The notes under the pieces: generated by a model | What the model was told of the DNA's origin: nothing | Seen by the model: the letters and a program-made list of their open reading frames with translations, nothing else | Databases searched by the model: none | Origin: Bacillota bacterium | GTDB lineage: Bacteria; Bacillota; Clostridia; Oscillospirales; Ruminococcaceae | Assembly: GCA_023395435.1 (NCBI GenBank) | Contig: JAEWZG010000031.1 | Location: forward strand, 1-9,605 | Direction of reading: 5' to 3' | DNA length: 9,605 nucleotides | Position numbers and translations under genes: made by a program | Shown: piece by piece, positions 1 through 6,307 of the stretch | Position numbering within the stretch: position 1 is the first letter of the stretch | How the letters are laid out: each line of letters starts with the position of its first letter

Positions 1-42
1 AAAAATCAGCTTGCCAAAGGCTTGCTGATGACAAAAAAATAA
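1..42 (+). CDS. rnfC: 3' end of RnfC-like subunit (partial)
   Basis: The first 13 codons in frame 1 read KNQLAKGLLMTKK and end at a TAA. Only the tail is in the window, so the assignment rests mainly on position: rnfC precedes rnfD in the rnfCDGEAB order usual in Clostridia, and a basic 'AKNQL' type tail suits the RnfC C-terminus. RnfC is the peripheral NADH/FMN and Fe-S subunit of the Rnf complex. Frame 3 also stays open to a TAA at 60-62, so the frame is not certain from this fragment alone. A 36-base gap holding the next ribosome binding site follows. Confidence 0.62.
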   Translation, partial: KNQLAKGLLMTKK

Positions 43-78
43 TAATTGCATTGTTGAGTTAAGAAAGGAATGATTTTT

Positions 79-1023
79 GTGCAAGGACTTACAGTATCTC
101 CTTCACCACATATAAAAAGTTTTGTTAGTACACAGAAGGTTATGTCATTGGTGCTTATTGCATTGCTTCCTGCTGTTGTTGCTTCAGGAATAATCTTTGG
201 ACTACAGGCTATTATCGTAATCGCAGTTTCAGCAGCATCTGCTGTTATCTGGGAATATGTAGCAAGAAAAATAATGAAAAAGTCAGGAACAATATCTGAT
301 CTCAGCGCCGCTGTTACCGGTGTTATATTTGCAATGAACCTTCCTGTTACTATCCCACTTTGGATGGTTATTATCGGTACATTTGTTGCAATAGTTATCG
401 TAAAACAGCTATTCGGCGGACTTGGGCAGAATTTTGCTAACCCTGCAATTGTTGCAAGAATAGTTCTTCTTGTTTCCTTCGGAACACAAATGACAAACTG
501 GGTAAAACCTTTCTATTATCAGAATGGTGTTGACCTTACAACATCAGCGACTCCACTTGTTGCTTCTGATAAAGCTTCCTATATGGACTTATTCCTTGGC
601 AATGTCGGCGGCTCACTTGGTGAAACCTGTGCACTTGCATTATTAATAGGTGGCTTGCTTCTTGTTGTAACAAGGGTTATATCACCAACAACACCAATCG
701 CATTTTTAGGTTCACTTGCATTGTTCTCACTCATCGGTGGTTCAGATCCTCTATATGAGGTTCTTGCAGGTGGCGCAATCCTTGGTGCAATCTTTATGGC
801 AACCGACTATGTAACAACTCCAATCACAAACAAGGGTAAAATTCTTTTTGGTATAGGTTGTGGATTTATTACCTTTGCAATAAGAAAGTGGGCTAATATG
901 CCTGAGGGTGTATCCTATTCAATTCTTTTGATGAACATTCTTACACCATACCTTGATATGTTCGCAAAGACAAAACCAGTTGGTGCAAAGAAAAAGGTAA
1001 AGCAAGCAAAGGGGGATAATTAA
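79..1023 (+). CDS. rnfD: Rnf electron transport complex subunit D (membrane FMN protein)
   Basis: RnfD is a polytopic membrane subunit of the ferredoxin:NAD+ oxidoreductase and carries a covalently bound FMN, with RnfG as the other flavoprotein. The protein is very hydrophobic, with about eight or more membrane segments. It opens with the family motif VSPSPHIKS and has the flavinylation-type motif TTSATPL, where the candidate FMN threonine is T158 (codon 550-552). Length is 314 aa, usual for the family. I chose the GTG at 79 because the Shine-Dalgarno AAGAAAGGA (61-69) lies nine bases before it. The same SD abuts the in-frame ATG at 70 with no spacing, although that start would add only three residues. 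The gene ends one codon boundary before rnfG (TAA then ATG). A basic, lysine-rich tail ends the protein in the cytoplasm. Confidence 0.93.
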   Translation: MQGLTVSPSPHIKSFVSTQKVMSLVLIALLPAVVASGIIFGLQAIIVIAVSAASAVIWEYVARKIMKKSGTISDLSAAVTGVIFAMNLPVTIPLWMVIIGTFVAIVIVKQLFGGLGQNFANPAIVARIVLLVSFGTQMTNWVKPFYYQNGVDLTTSATPLVASDKASYMDLFLGNVGGSLGETCALALLIGGLLLVVTRVISPTTPIAFLGSLALFSLIGGSDPLYEVLAGGAILGAIFMATDYVTTPITNKGKILFGIGCGFITFAIRKWANMPEGVSYSILLMNILTPYLDMFAKTKPVGAKKKVKQAKGDN

Positions 1024-1587
1024 ATGAAAGATAAATTAATGCCTCCTATTATTCTTACACTAATATGTGTAATTGTTGCTGGTCTTTTAGTTTTGGCCTA
1101 TAATGGCACTTATGTTGACAATACTGGTGTAATGACAGGTCAGCTTCAAAAATCAAGTGAAGAGATTTTCGGAAAGTCTGATTATGAAATTATGACCAAA
1201 GAAGATGGTGAAGGAAAGAAAACAGTTATTACCTACGGTAAGGTAATAAATGTCATTAAAGACAAGAACAATGCTGATAGAGTTATATTTGAAGTGAAGA
1301 CAGACGGTTACGCAAAAGATGGTATTGACATACTCGTTGGTCTTGATAAGGATGGTAACGTTAAGGGAGTGAGCATAGTTAATCTTGGCGAAACACCAGG
1401 TCTTGGAACCAAAGTAAGCGATAAGAACTTCCTTAAAAAGTTTAAAAATAAGAAGACTACAAATCAGATTAATGCAGTTGATGGAATATCCGGTGCGACA
1501 TATTCTTCAAAAGGAATAAAAAACGCAATAAAAGAAGCAGTAACACAGTTTGGAAAGAACAAGGAGGCGATTTTCAATGAGCAGTAA
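1024..1587 (+). CDS. rnfG: Rnf electron transport complex subunit G (FMN-binding protein)
   Basis: RnfG is anchored by one N-terminal membrane helix (about residues 7-26), with its FMN domain outside the cytoplasmic face. The domain (about residues 80-180) ends in the flavinylation motif DGISGATYSS, where the T at residue 159 (codon 1498-1500) is the expected site of the phosphodiester-linked FMN added by ApbE. The NLGETPGLGTK segment is typical of FMN-binding domain proteins. Length is 187 aa, normal for the family. The ATG directly follows the rnfD stop, with GGGGG about eight bases upstream. Its 3' end overlaps rnfE by 11 bases, which suggests translational coupling. No apbE gene is in the window. 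Confidence 0.94.
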   Translation: MKDKLMPPIILTLICVIVAGLLVLAYNGTYVDNTGVMTGQLQKSSEEIFGKSDYEIMTKEDGEGKKTVITYGKVINVIKDKNNADRVIFEVKTDGYAKDGIDILVGLDKDGNVKGVSIVNLGETPGLGTKVSDKNFLKKFKNKKTTNQINAVDGISGATYSSKGIKNAIKEAVTQFGKNKEAIFNEQ

Positions 1588-2239
1588 TATGAAGGAACTA
1601 ACAAAAGGTATTATCAAAGAAAATCCTACCCTTGTAACATTACTTGGAATGTGTCCGACACTTGCTGTAACAACAATGGCTATCAACGGAATAGGAATGG
1701 GTCTTGCGACAACATTCGTTCTTATCGGCTCAAATATAGTAATCTCACTTATCAAGAATATAGTGCCGAAGGCAGTAAGATTGCCTGCATATATTGTTGT
1801 AATAGCGGGCTTTGTAACAATTATTGATTTTCTATTAAAGGCTTATATTCCAGGGCTTCATTCAGCACTTGGAATATTCCTTCCGCTTATAACAGTTAAC
1901 TGTATAATTCTCGGTCGTGCCGAAGTATTCGCTTCTAAGAACAATGTTGGAAAGTCAATCCTTGACGCTATCGGAATGGGGCTTGGATTTACATTAGCGT
2001 TATTTACAATGGGTACCATTCGTGAAATATTTGGCTCAGGTGCCTGGATGGGAATAAAAATTCCTGGTTTGAGTATTAATCCTATGCTAATATTCATTAT
2101 GCCAGCTGGTGGATTCTTTGTACTTGGTTGCGTTATTGCACTTGTTAACAAGATGGCCAAGAAAAAGCCACCAAAAGAAATCAGCTGTGCAAGCTGTCCG
2201 AATGCTCAAGCCTGTGGTATGAAAGGGGATAATGAATAA
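1577..2239 (+). CDS. rnfE: Rnf electron transport complex subunit E
   Basis: RnfE is an integral membrane subunit of the RnfA/RnfE (NqrE/NqrD) pair, about six membrane segments, arranged in inverted topology to RnfA. The pair is known to hold an intramembrane iron-sulfur cluster. The matching cysteines here are C26 in GMCPTL and C109 in TVNCIILGRAE. The ATG at 1577 is used because AAGGAGG (1560-1567) lies nine bases upstream. An in-frame ATG at 1550 has no such site and falls deep inside rnfG. Length is 220 aa. The tail after the last helix carries C204, C207 and C213 in a CASCPNAQAC pattern, an extra Cys cluster that could bind metal in the cytoplasm. The stop overlaps the rnfA start (TAATG). 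Confidence 0.94.
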   Translation: MSSNMKELTKGIIKENPTLVTLLGMCPTLAVTTMAINGIGMGLATTFVLIGSNIVISLIKNIVPKAVRLPAYIVVIAGFVTIIDFLLKAYIPGLHSALGIFLPLITVNCIILGRAEVFASKNNVGKSILDAIGMGLGFTLALFTMGTIREIFGSGAWMGIKIPGLSINPMLIFIMPAGGFFVLGCVIALVNKMAKKKPPKEISCASCPNAQACGMKGDNE

Positions 2240-2814
2240 TGAAAGAAATCTTTGTAATCATCCTCAGTGCAATGCTTATAGATAACTTTGTACTTTCAAA
2301 ATTCATGGGTATATGTCCTTTCCTCGGCGTATCAAAAAAGATTAACAGTGCTGTTGGAATGGGTATTGCTGTTGTATTTGTAATGGTTTGTGCAACTCTT
2401 GTTACATTTCCTGTATATAAATTTCTTCTTGAACCAAACGGACTTGAATACTTGAGAACACTTGCATTTATTCTTATAATTGCTCTATTTGTTCAGCTTG
2501 TTGAAATTGTGCTTAAAAAAATGATTCCGCCACTTTATAAAGCACTTGGAGTATACCTGCCACTTATTACAACAAACTGTGCTGTTCTCGGCGTAACACT
2601 TATTAATATTGATAAGGAGCTATCATTCGGCGGAGCTGTTGCTAATGCTTTTGGCGGTGGACTTGGTTTTACACTTGCTTTGCTTCTATTCTCTGGCGTG
2701 CGTTCAAGAATGGAAACCTGTGACGTCCCTGAAACCTTCAAGGGAGTGCCAATCACTTTGATTGCGGCTTCAATAGTTTCTCTCAGTTTTATGGGATTTG
2801 CAGGAATGCTTTAA
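2239..2814 (+). CDS. rnfA: Rnf electron transport complex subunit A
   Basis: RnfA is the membrane partner of RnfE and resembles NqrE. The 191-aa protein is almost entirely hydrophobic, with about six helices. Conserved motifs are LIDNFVLSKFMGICPFLGVS near the N-terminus (C26) and YLPLITTNCAVLG (C114). These two cysteines, with the pair in RnfE, are the expected ligands of the intramembrane [2Fe-2S] cluster that passes electrons across the membrane. The start overlaps the rnfE stop by one base, and the AAAGGGGA at 2221-2228 inside rnfE serves as ribosome binding site. Length and sequence look intact. A 47-base gap follows before rnfB. Confidence 0.95.
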   Translation: MKEIFVIILSAMLIDNFVLSKFMGICPFLGVSKKINSAVGMGIAVVFVMVCATLVTFPVYKFLLEPNGLEYLRTLAFILIIALFVQLVEIVLKKMIPPLYKALGVYLPLITTNCAVLGVTLINIDKELSFGGAVANAFGGGLGFTLALLLFSGVRSRMETCDVPETFKGVPITLIAASIVSLSFMGFAGML

Positions 2815-2861
2815 TACAAATAGTATTAAATTAGTTATAATATACAGAATGGGGATTTAAT

Positions 2862-3650
2862 ATGTTTCAAACTTACATTCTACCGATAATAATCTTTGCT
2901 GTTCTTGGAGTTGCTGCCGGGGTACTTCTGACAGTAGCCTCAAAGGTTTTTGCAGTAAAGACAGATGAAAGACTTGATGAACTGAATGAGGCTCTGCCAC
3001 AGATTAATTGTGGTTCTTGTGGATATTCAGGATGTGGTGATTATGCAGAAGCTATCCTTAATGGTGCACCAACAAATATGTGCAAGCCAGGTGGAGATAA
3101 AGCATCGCAGAAAATTAGCGAAATCATGGGTGTTGAATTTGCTGATGTTACAGAAGAAGTTGCTTTTGTACGCTGTGCAGGCACCTGTAATAAAACAACG
3201 TGGAAGTATAATTACGATGGTGTTCAGACCTGTAAGGCTTCAAACAGATTTTATAATGGAAGCAAAACCTGTACAAGTGGTTGTCTTGGTTTTGGTGATT
3301 GTGTGCGTATCTGTCCTAATGATGCAATTTCCATAAATGACGGTATTGCAGTAGTTGATCCGTTAGCTTGCGTAGGCTGTGCAATGTGCGTAAAGGAATG
3401 CCCGAACAATCTTATTACTATGAAGCCAGCAACACAGAAAATTGATGTTGTATGTATGTCAACAGCTATTGGTAAGGTTACAAAAGCAATCTGTAAGTCA
3501 GGTTGTATAGGCTGTAAAATATGCGAAAAGAAATGTCCTTCAGAGGCAATCAAGGTTGAAAACAACTTTGCAACCATTGATTATTCAAAATGCACTCAAT
3601 GTGGAATATGTGTTGACTCTTGTCCAGTTGGAGCAATCCAAAAAGCATAA
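2862..3650 (+). CDS. rnfB: Rnf electron transport complex subunit B (multi [4Fe-4S] ferredoxin-accepting subunit)
   Basis: RnfB receives electrons from reduced ferredoxin and feeds the membrane chain. Residues 1-28 form a membrane anchor. Next comes the Fe-S domain with C50, C53, C58 and C74 (NCGSCGYSGCGDYAE...MCKPGG). A middle part has C105, C109, C124 and C137. Two ferredoxin-like modules follow: C141/C147/C151 with C170/C173/C176/C180, and C211/C215/C218/C221/C225 with C244/C247/C250/C254. The count is enough for about five or six [4Fe-4S] clusters. Length is 262 aa, a little shorter than many clostridial homologues. The site GGGGAT (2851-2856) is five bases before the ATG. It is the last gene of the operon and is followed by a strong terminator. 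Confidence 0.95.
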   Translation: MFQTYILPIIIFAVLGVAAGVLLTVASKVFAVKTDERLDELNEALPQINCGSCGYSGCGDYAEAILNGAPTNMCKPGGDKASQKISEIMGVEFADVTEEVAFVRCAGTCNKTTWKYNYDGVQTCKASNRFYNGSKTCTSGCLGFGDCVRICPNDAISINDGIAVVDPLACVGCAMCVKECPNNLITMKPATQKIDVVCMSTAIGKVTKAICKSGCIGCKICEKKCPSEAIKVENNFATIDYSKCTQCGICVDSCPVGAIQKA

Positions 3651-3683
3651 GCAGCTAATTATGTCACAACATTCATAATAAAC

Positions 3684-3716
3684 AAAAAACAACCCTGTTA
3701 AACAGGGTTGTTTTTA
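3684..3716 (+). terminator. Intrinsic terminator of the rnf operon, likely bidirectional
   Basis: A perfect 13-bp stem (3685-3697 with 3703-3715, core AACCCTG/CAGGGTT) encloses a five-base loop. It has a U-run on the + strand and, because the left arm starts with A residues, also a U-run when read on the - strand. It lies 34 bases after rnfB and between convergent operons, so it can stop rnf transcription and back up termination of the aroF-tyrA transcript coming the other way. Confidence 0.92.
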
Positions 3717-3855
3717 TGTAAAAAGGAGTTTTTCTGCCGTGTTATATATGATATTGTGTCTGCAAACAATATTACCATATAAATAACGCGACTTGTATTG
3801 GGGTTAATGAAAAAAATAATTGTGGCTGTTATTTTCTTCAACAACTATATTGTAA

Positions 3856-3885
3856 AACCTCAATGTGTTCATATTGTGAAAGGTT
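3856..3885 (-). terminator. Weak candidate terminator after tyrA
   Basis: On the - strand, just past the tyrA stop, AACC...GGTT and inner CAAT...ATTG arms can fold into a hairpin with an internal loop, followed by TTTTA. The pairing is AU-rich and interrupted, so I give it low weight. The bidirectional terminator at 3684-3716 is the better stop for this operon. Confidence 0.3.
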
Positions 3886-3894
3886 AGAGATAAA

Positions 3895-4737
3895 TTATTG
3901 AAAATTGGTCATACTTTTTTCTTTAAGTATACGACCATTCTTCAAAAGTTTCCTCAATTCAACACTACTGTTTTCTTCAAGCGCATTTCTGTAATCAGTC
4001 AGATGCTTTATAATAGTATCAATTTCTGCCACCAATGGTGCCGAATTCATAAGAAAAAGGTCTGTCCACATATTTTCATTTAATTGTGCTACTCTTGTAA
4101 GATCCTGAAAGCTTCCAGCAGAAAATCCACTTTGTTGCTGAGCAGTAGGGCTCTTAATATATGAGCTTGATACAATGTGCGCAAGCTGTGAGGTATATGA
4201 GATTATTCTGTCATGCTCTTGAGGTGTTGTAACAACAAATTTCTTGAAACCAATAGTTTGCATAAGCTCTTTCAGGTTTTCAACAATTTCTCTTGGAGTA
4301 TCTTCACTTGGTGTAGAAATAAAGCTTGCGTTGTCAAACAAGTTCTCAAGTGAAAAATCATAGCCAGAAAACTCACGTCCAGCCATAGGATGACATCCGA
4401 TGAAAGTTACTCCCTTTTCTTTTAGAATATCAGAAACAGAAGATACAATTTCGACCTTGACTCCACATGAATCTATAACGATGCTGCCTGTTTTAAACTT
4501 ATCAGCATTATTTTTTATGAATTCAATAGTCTGCTTTGGATGAAGGCATACAATTGTCATATCCATTTCAGAAAGCTGACTTGAAGTTATTATATCTTTA
4601 ATTGAGCCATCATTTATTGCTTTATTGAGTGTATCTTCATTTGCATCAATTCCAAAACAGCTATGCACAGTTCGTTTTGATATTGTCTTGCAGAAAGAAC
4701 CACCAATAAGCCCGAGGCCAACTACACATATGTTCAT
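3895..4737 (-). CDS. tyrA: Prephenate dehydrogenase (tyrosine synthesis), no ACT domain
   Basis: The enzyme oxidatively decarboxylates prephenate to 4-hydroxyphenylpyruvate with NAD(P)+, the committed step to tyrosine. The N-terminal Rossmann fold has GLGLIGGS (residues 7-14) and an acidic D31 at the end of the second strand, which favours NAD+. The family motifs GCHPMAG (114-120), HDRIISYTSQLAHIV (175-189) and SGFSAGSFQDLTRVA (203-217) are all present. At 280 aa it stops after the helical dimerisation domain and lacks the C-terminal ACT domain seen in longer Firmicute TyrA proteins, so tyrosine feedback through that domain is not expected. It starts three bases after the aroF stop, and its ribosome binding site (AGAAAGG) lies in the last aroF codons, so the two genes are co-transcribed. 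Arogenate use cannot be excluded. Confidence 0.94.
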   Translation of the reverse strand: MNICVVGLGLIGGSFCKTISKRTVHSCFGIDANEDTLNKAINDGSIKDIITSSQLSEMDMTIVCLHPKQTIEFIKNNADKFKTGSIVIDSCGVKVEIVSSVSDILKEKGVTFIGCHPMAGREFSGYDFSLENLFDNASFISTPSEDTPREIVENLKELMQTIGFKKFVVTTPQEHDRIISYTSQLAHIVSSSYIKSPTAQQQSGFSAGSFQDLTRVAQLNENMWTDLFLMNSAPLVAEIDTIIKHLTDYRNALEENSSVELRKLLKNGRILKEKSMTNFQ

Positions 4738-4740
4738 TGA

Positions 4741-5751
4741 TTAGACCTTTCTGTTTTCAAACTCAGCAATTCTCTTGACTTTTAACATAATAGCATCAAA
4801 TTGTTCAGGAGTCAATGATTGCGCACCATCACATAATGCAGCCTTTGGATTGTTGTGTACTTCAATCATAAGACCATCTGCACCAACTGCAACAGCAGCC
4901 TTTGAGAGTGGCTCGACAAGCCAAGGTAAACCTGTGGCATGGCTTGGGTCAACAATTACAGGAAGATGGGACAATCTCTTTAAAACAGGAATAGCAGAGA
5001 TATCTAAAGTGTTTCTTGTGAAAGTTTCAAAGGTTCTTATACCGCGTTCACAGAGTATTACATTGTCGTTTCCACCCGCCATAATGTATTCGGCACTCAT
5101 AAGGAATTCTTCAATGGTGTTTGCGAGTCCTCTTTTTAATAATATTGGCTTGTTGCAATGACCAAGCTCTTTTAAAAGCTCAAAGTTCTGCATGTTTCTT
5201 GCTCCGACTTGTATTACATCAACATCATTGAAAAGGTCAAGATGACGCACACTCATAATTTCTGTAACAATAGGAAGTCCTGTGATTTCCTTTGCTTTTA
5301 TTAGAAGTTCAATTCCATCACCATGAAGCCCTTGGAAAGCGTAAGGTGATGTTCTTGGCTTGAAAGCACCTCCACGAAGGAATTTTGCTCCACTCGCCTT
5401 AACAGCCTTTGCAATTTCAACAACCTGTTCCTCGCTTTCAACAGAACAAGGTCCAGCAATGACTGAAAAAGTATCCTTGCCGATAATAGCGTCCATTACT
5501 TTAATTTCAGTATCCTGTGGGTGGAACTTTCTATTTGCTGCCTTGTAAGGTTCAGAAACTCTCTTTACATCTGCTACAATATCGTTTGCTTTTACTGAAT
5601 CAATATCAATTATTGATGTATCACCAACAAGTCCGATAATTGTTGTTGATGTGCCCTGACTAAAGTGACATGAAAGCCCAAGCTCTGTAAAGCTATCAAT
5701 CATTGGTTGAACTGTAGCCTGAGGGAATTTGTCTTTTAAAATAATAATCAT
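4741..5751 (-). CDS. aroF: 3-deoxy-7-phosphoheptulonate (DAHP) synthase, type I-beta with N-terminal regulatory domain
   Basis: The enzyme condenses phosphoenolpyruvate and erythrose 4-phosphate, the first step of the shikimate pathway. Residues 1-about 70 form a ferredoxin-like regulatory domain (MIIILKDK start), followed by the FHPQDT linker and a TIM barrel. From memory of the Thermotoga maritima enzyme, the metal ligands match C102 (IAGPCSVE), H271 (VDPSHATG), E297 (MIEVH) and D308 (LCDGAQSL). The KPRTSPYAFQG (131-141), GARNMQNF (183-190) and LLKRG (204-208) substrate motifs are intact. Length is 336 aa, as in the T. maritima type. In that family the N-terminal domain mediates inhibition by tyrosine and phenylalanine. 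The ribosome binding site AAGGAG lies 10 bases before the ATG. The gene is first in the operon with tyrA and follows a long leader that may act as an attenuator. The symbol is by function; other names are used in this family. Confidence 0.95.
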   Translation of the reverse strand: MIIILKDKFPQATVQPMIDSFTELGLSCHFSQGTSTTIIGLVGDTSIIDIDSVKANDIVADVKRVSEPYKAANRKFHPQDTEIKVMDAIIGKDTFSVIAGPCSVESEEQVVEIAKAVKASGAKFLRGGAFKPRTSPYAFQGLHGDGIELLIKAKEITGLPIVTEIMSVRHLDLFNDVDVIQVGARNMQNFELLKELGHCNKPILLKRGLANTIEEFLMSAEYIMAGGNDNVILCERGIRTFETFTRNTLDISAIPVLKRLSHLPVIVDPSHATGLPWLVEPLSKAAVAVGADGLMIEVHNNPKAALCDGAQSLTPEQFDAIMLKVKRIAEFENRKV

Positions 5752-5778
5752 AATAATTTTTCTCCTTTTTAGTTATAA

Positions 5779-5818
5779 TAATAAAACGATCAACTTTTAT
5801 CACAGAAAGCGTATCGTC
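5779..5818 (-). terminator. Candidate attenuator terminator in aroF leader
   Basis: On the - strand ACGAT (5813-5817) can pair with ATCGT (5786-5790). An inner CTTT/AAAG helix lies between them, and the downstream arm is followed by TTTTATTATTAT. The stem is short and AU-rich and the U-run is interrupted, so termination would be partial at best. Its left arm is the same segment that can pair instead with 5862-5868, the usual layout of a terminator/antiterminator choice. Confidence 0.42.
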
Positions 5819-5868
5819 GGAACTTCTGATTTAATCGGCGATTATCTAAAATAAGAACCGTGACGATA
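5812..5868 (-). promoter_or_regulatory. Candidate antiterminator hairpin of the aroF attenuator
   Basis: On the - strand TATCGTC (5862-5868), starting at the base after the leader-ORF stop codon, is perfectly complementary to GACGATA (5812-5818). Further GG/CC and CTT/AAG pairs continue inward, and an inner hairpin (TAATC-GCC-GATTA, about 5833-5845) closes the structure. This long helix would take up the left arm of the weak terminator at 5779-5818. A ribosome sitting on the leader stop codon would cover TATCGTC; one stalled at the first Tyr codon would leave it free. Confidence 0.5.
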
Positions 5869-5910
5869 TTACAAACAATAATTTTCGGAATATTTTATAC
5901 ATTCTGTCAT
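5869..5910 (-). CDS. Leader peptide MTECIKYSENYCL, putative tyrosine attenuator
   Basis: A 13-codon ORF lies about 25 bases after the predicted aroF transcription start and about 120 bases before aroF. It has an ATG start and a well placed Shine-Dalgarno (TAAGGGAG, 5920-5927, about nine bases away). Two of its 13 residues are Tyr (Y7, Y11), and the genes downstream make tyrosine. The stop codon is directly followed by one arm of the candidate antiterminator. I infer a TrpL/PheL-style cis-acting leader peptide: slow decoding of the UAU codons when Tyr-tRNA is scarce would favour aroF-tyrA read-through. It also has two Cys codons and no Phe or Trp. Too short for any homology test here; chance cannot be excluded. 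Confidence 0.58.
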   Translation of the reverse strand: MTECIKYSENYCL

Positions 5911-5937
5911 ATAAATCAGCTCCCTTACTTTGGTACT

Positions 5938-5966
5938 TTGAAGTTTAACACTTTAAAGCGTATATG
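5938..5966 (+). promoter_or_regulatory. Candidate promoter of trxB, superimposed on the aroF promoter
   Basis: TTGAAG (5938-5943), a 17-base spacer and TATATG (5961-5966) match the sigma-A pattern at four of six bases in each box. Each box overlaps the opposite-type box of the aroF promoter on the other strand, so the two could not be occupied at once. Transcription would start near 5973, about 30 bases before the trxB ATG. Confidence 0.45.
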
Positions 5967-5970
5967 TCAA
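5942..5970 (-). promoter_or_regulatory. Sigma-A-type promoter of aroF-tyrA
   Basis: On the - strand a perfect -35 TTGACA (complement of 5965-5970) and -10 TAAACT (complement of 5942-5947) are separated by 17 bases. The expected start near 5935 gives a leader of about 180 nt that begins just ahead of the ribosome binding site of the 13-codon leader ORF. Confidence 0.75.
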
Positions 5971-6001
5971 GAGGGAGAATAATAAATTTGGAAGTGGTTA
6001 A

Positions 6002-6307
6002 ATGAAAACTAAAGAAATAGTAAAGGACGTCATTATAATTGGAGGTGGCCCAGCTGGAATGACTGCAGCTATATATTCTTCTCGTTCGGGGCTCGACACG
6101 CTTGTTATTGATAATTATATAACAGGCGGACAGGCTTCAACATGTGATAATATTGAAAATTATCCTGGCTTTATTCAGATTTCTGGAGCAGAGTTTGCGG
6201 AAAAAATATCGGAACAGGCTAAAAAGAATGGTGCAGAAATTATTCAGCTTGAAGATATTAAATCAATAGAGCTTTCAGAAAACAAAAAAAGAAATTTATA
6301 TGTCTGA
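6002..6307 (+). CDS. trxB: Thioredoxin reductase, N-terminal fragment (FAD domain), frameshifted
   Basis: This 101-codon frame holds the N-terminal FAD-binding part of a thioredoxin reductase: dinucleotide motif GGGPAG (residues 14-19), then AAIYSSRSG and the GGQASTCDNIENYPGF stretch typical of TrxB. After an A7 run (6284-6290) it goes on with the unrelated residues RNLYV and stops at a TGA (6305-6307). The + 1 frame continues the same protein to 6929, so a single extra base splits one gene. Skipping one base gives a fused protein of 308 aa, the normal TrxB length. The ribosome binding site is modest (GGAAG, 5990-5994). Either a real mutation, a slippage-controlled gene or a sequencing/assembly error explains it; no other decay is visible. 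Confidence 0.85.
   Translation: MKTKEIVKDVIIIGGGPAGMTAAIYSSRSGLDTLVIDNYITGGQASTCDNIENYPGFIQISGAEFAEKISEQAKKNGAEIIQLEDIKSIELSENKKRNLYV
6284..6290 (+). other. A7 run at the trxB frame break
   Basis: The run of seven A residues sits within AACAAAAAAAGAAATT. In the six-A version the codons would be AAC-AAA-AAA-GAA-ATT-TAT-ATG, joining the two trxB frames without a gap. Homopolymer A runs are sites of polymerase slippage, replication indels and read errors. Confidence 0.75.

Noticed and set aside
70..78. ATG at 70 as the rnfD start
   Set aside because: The Shine-Dalgarno ends at the base before this ATG, with no spacing; the GTG at 79 has ideal spacing and begins the protein close to the conserved SPSPHIKS motif.
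2836..2841. TATAAT between rnfA and rnfB as an internal promoter
   Set aside because: No acceptable -35 box lies 16-18 bases upstream; the 47-base gap is short and the genes fit one operon.
2986..3336. 116-codon ORF inside rnfB in another frame
   Set aside because: It is a shadow of the Cys-rich rnfB frame, which carries all the family motifs; the same applies to the antisense frames in rnfE, rnfA, rnfB, aroF and the SpoIID-like gene.
3739..3786. A 15-codon GTG ORF after AAAAGGAG
   Set aside because: Spacing is long, the product has no feature of note, and nothing supports transcription here.
3807..3887. A 26-codon ORF (start MKKIIVAVIFFNN) after the rnf terminator
   Set aside because: It has a GGGG upstream and a hydrophobic start, but no convincing promoter, and it overlaps the candidate tyrA terminator on the other strand; most likely chance in AT-rich DNA.
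5752..5935. T-box riboswitch in the aroF leader
   Set aside because: No AGGGTGGNACCGCG-type antiterminator sequence and no specifier-loop stem could be found, and the leader is short for a T-box.
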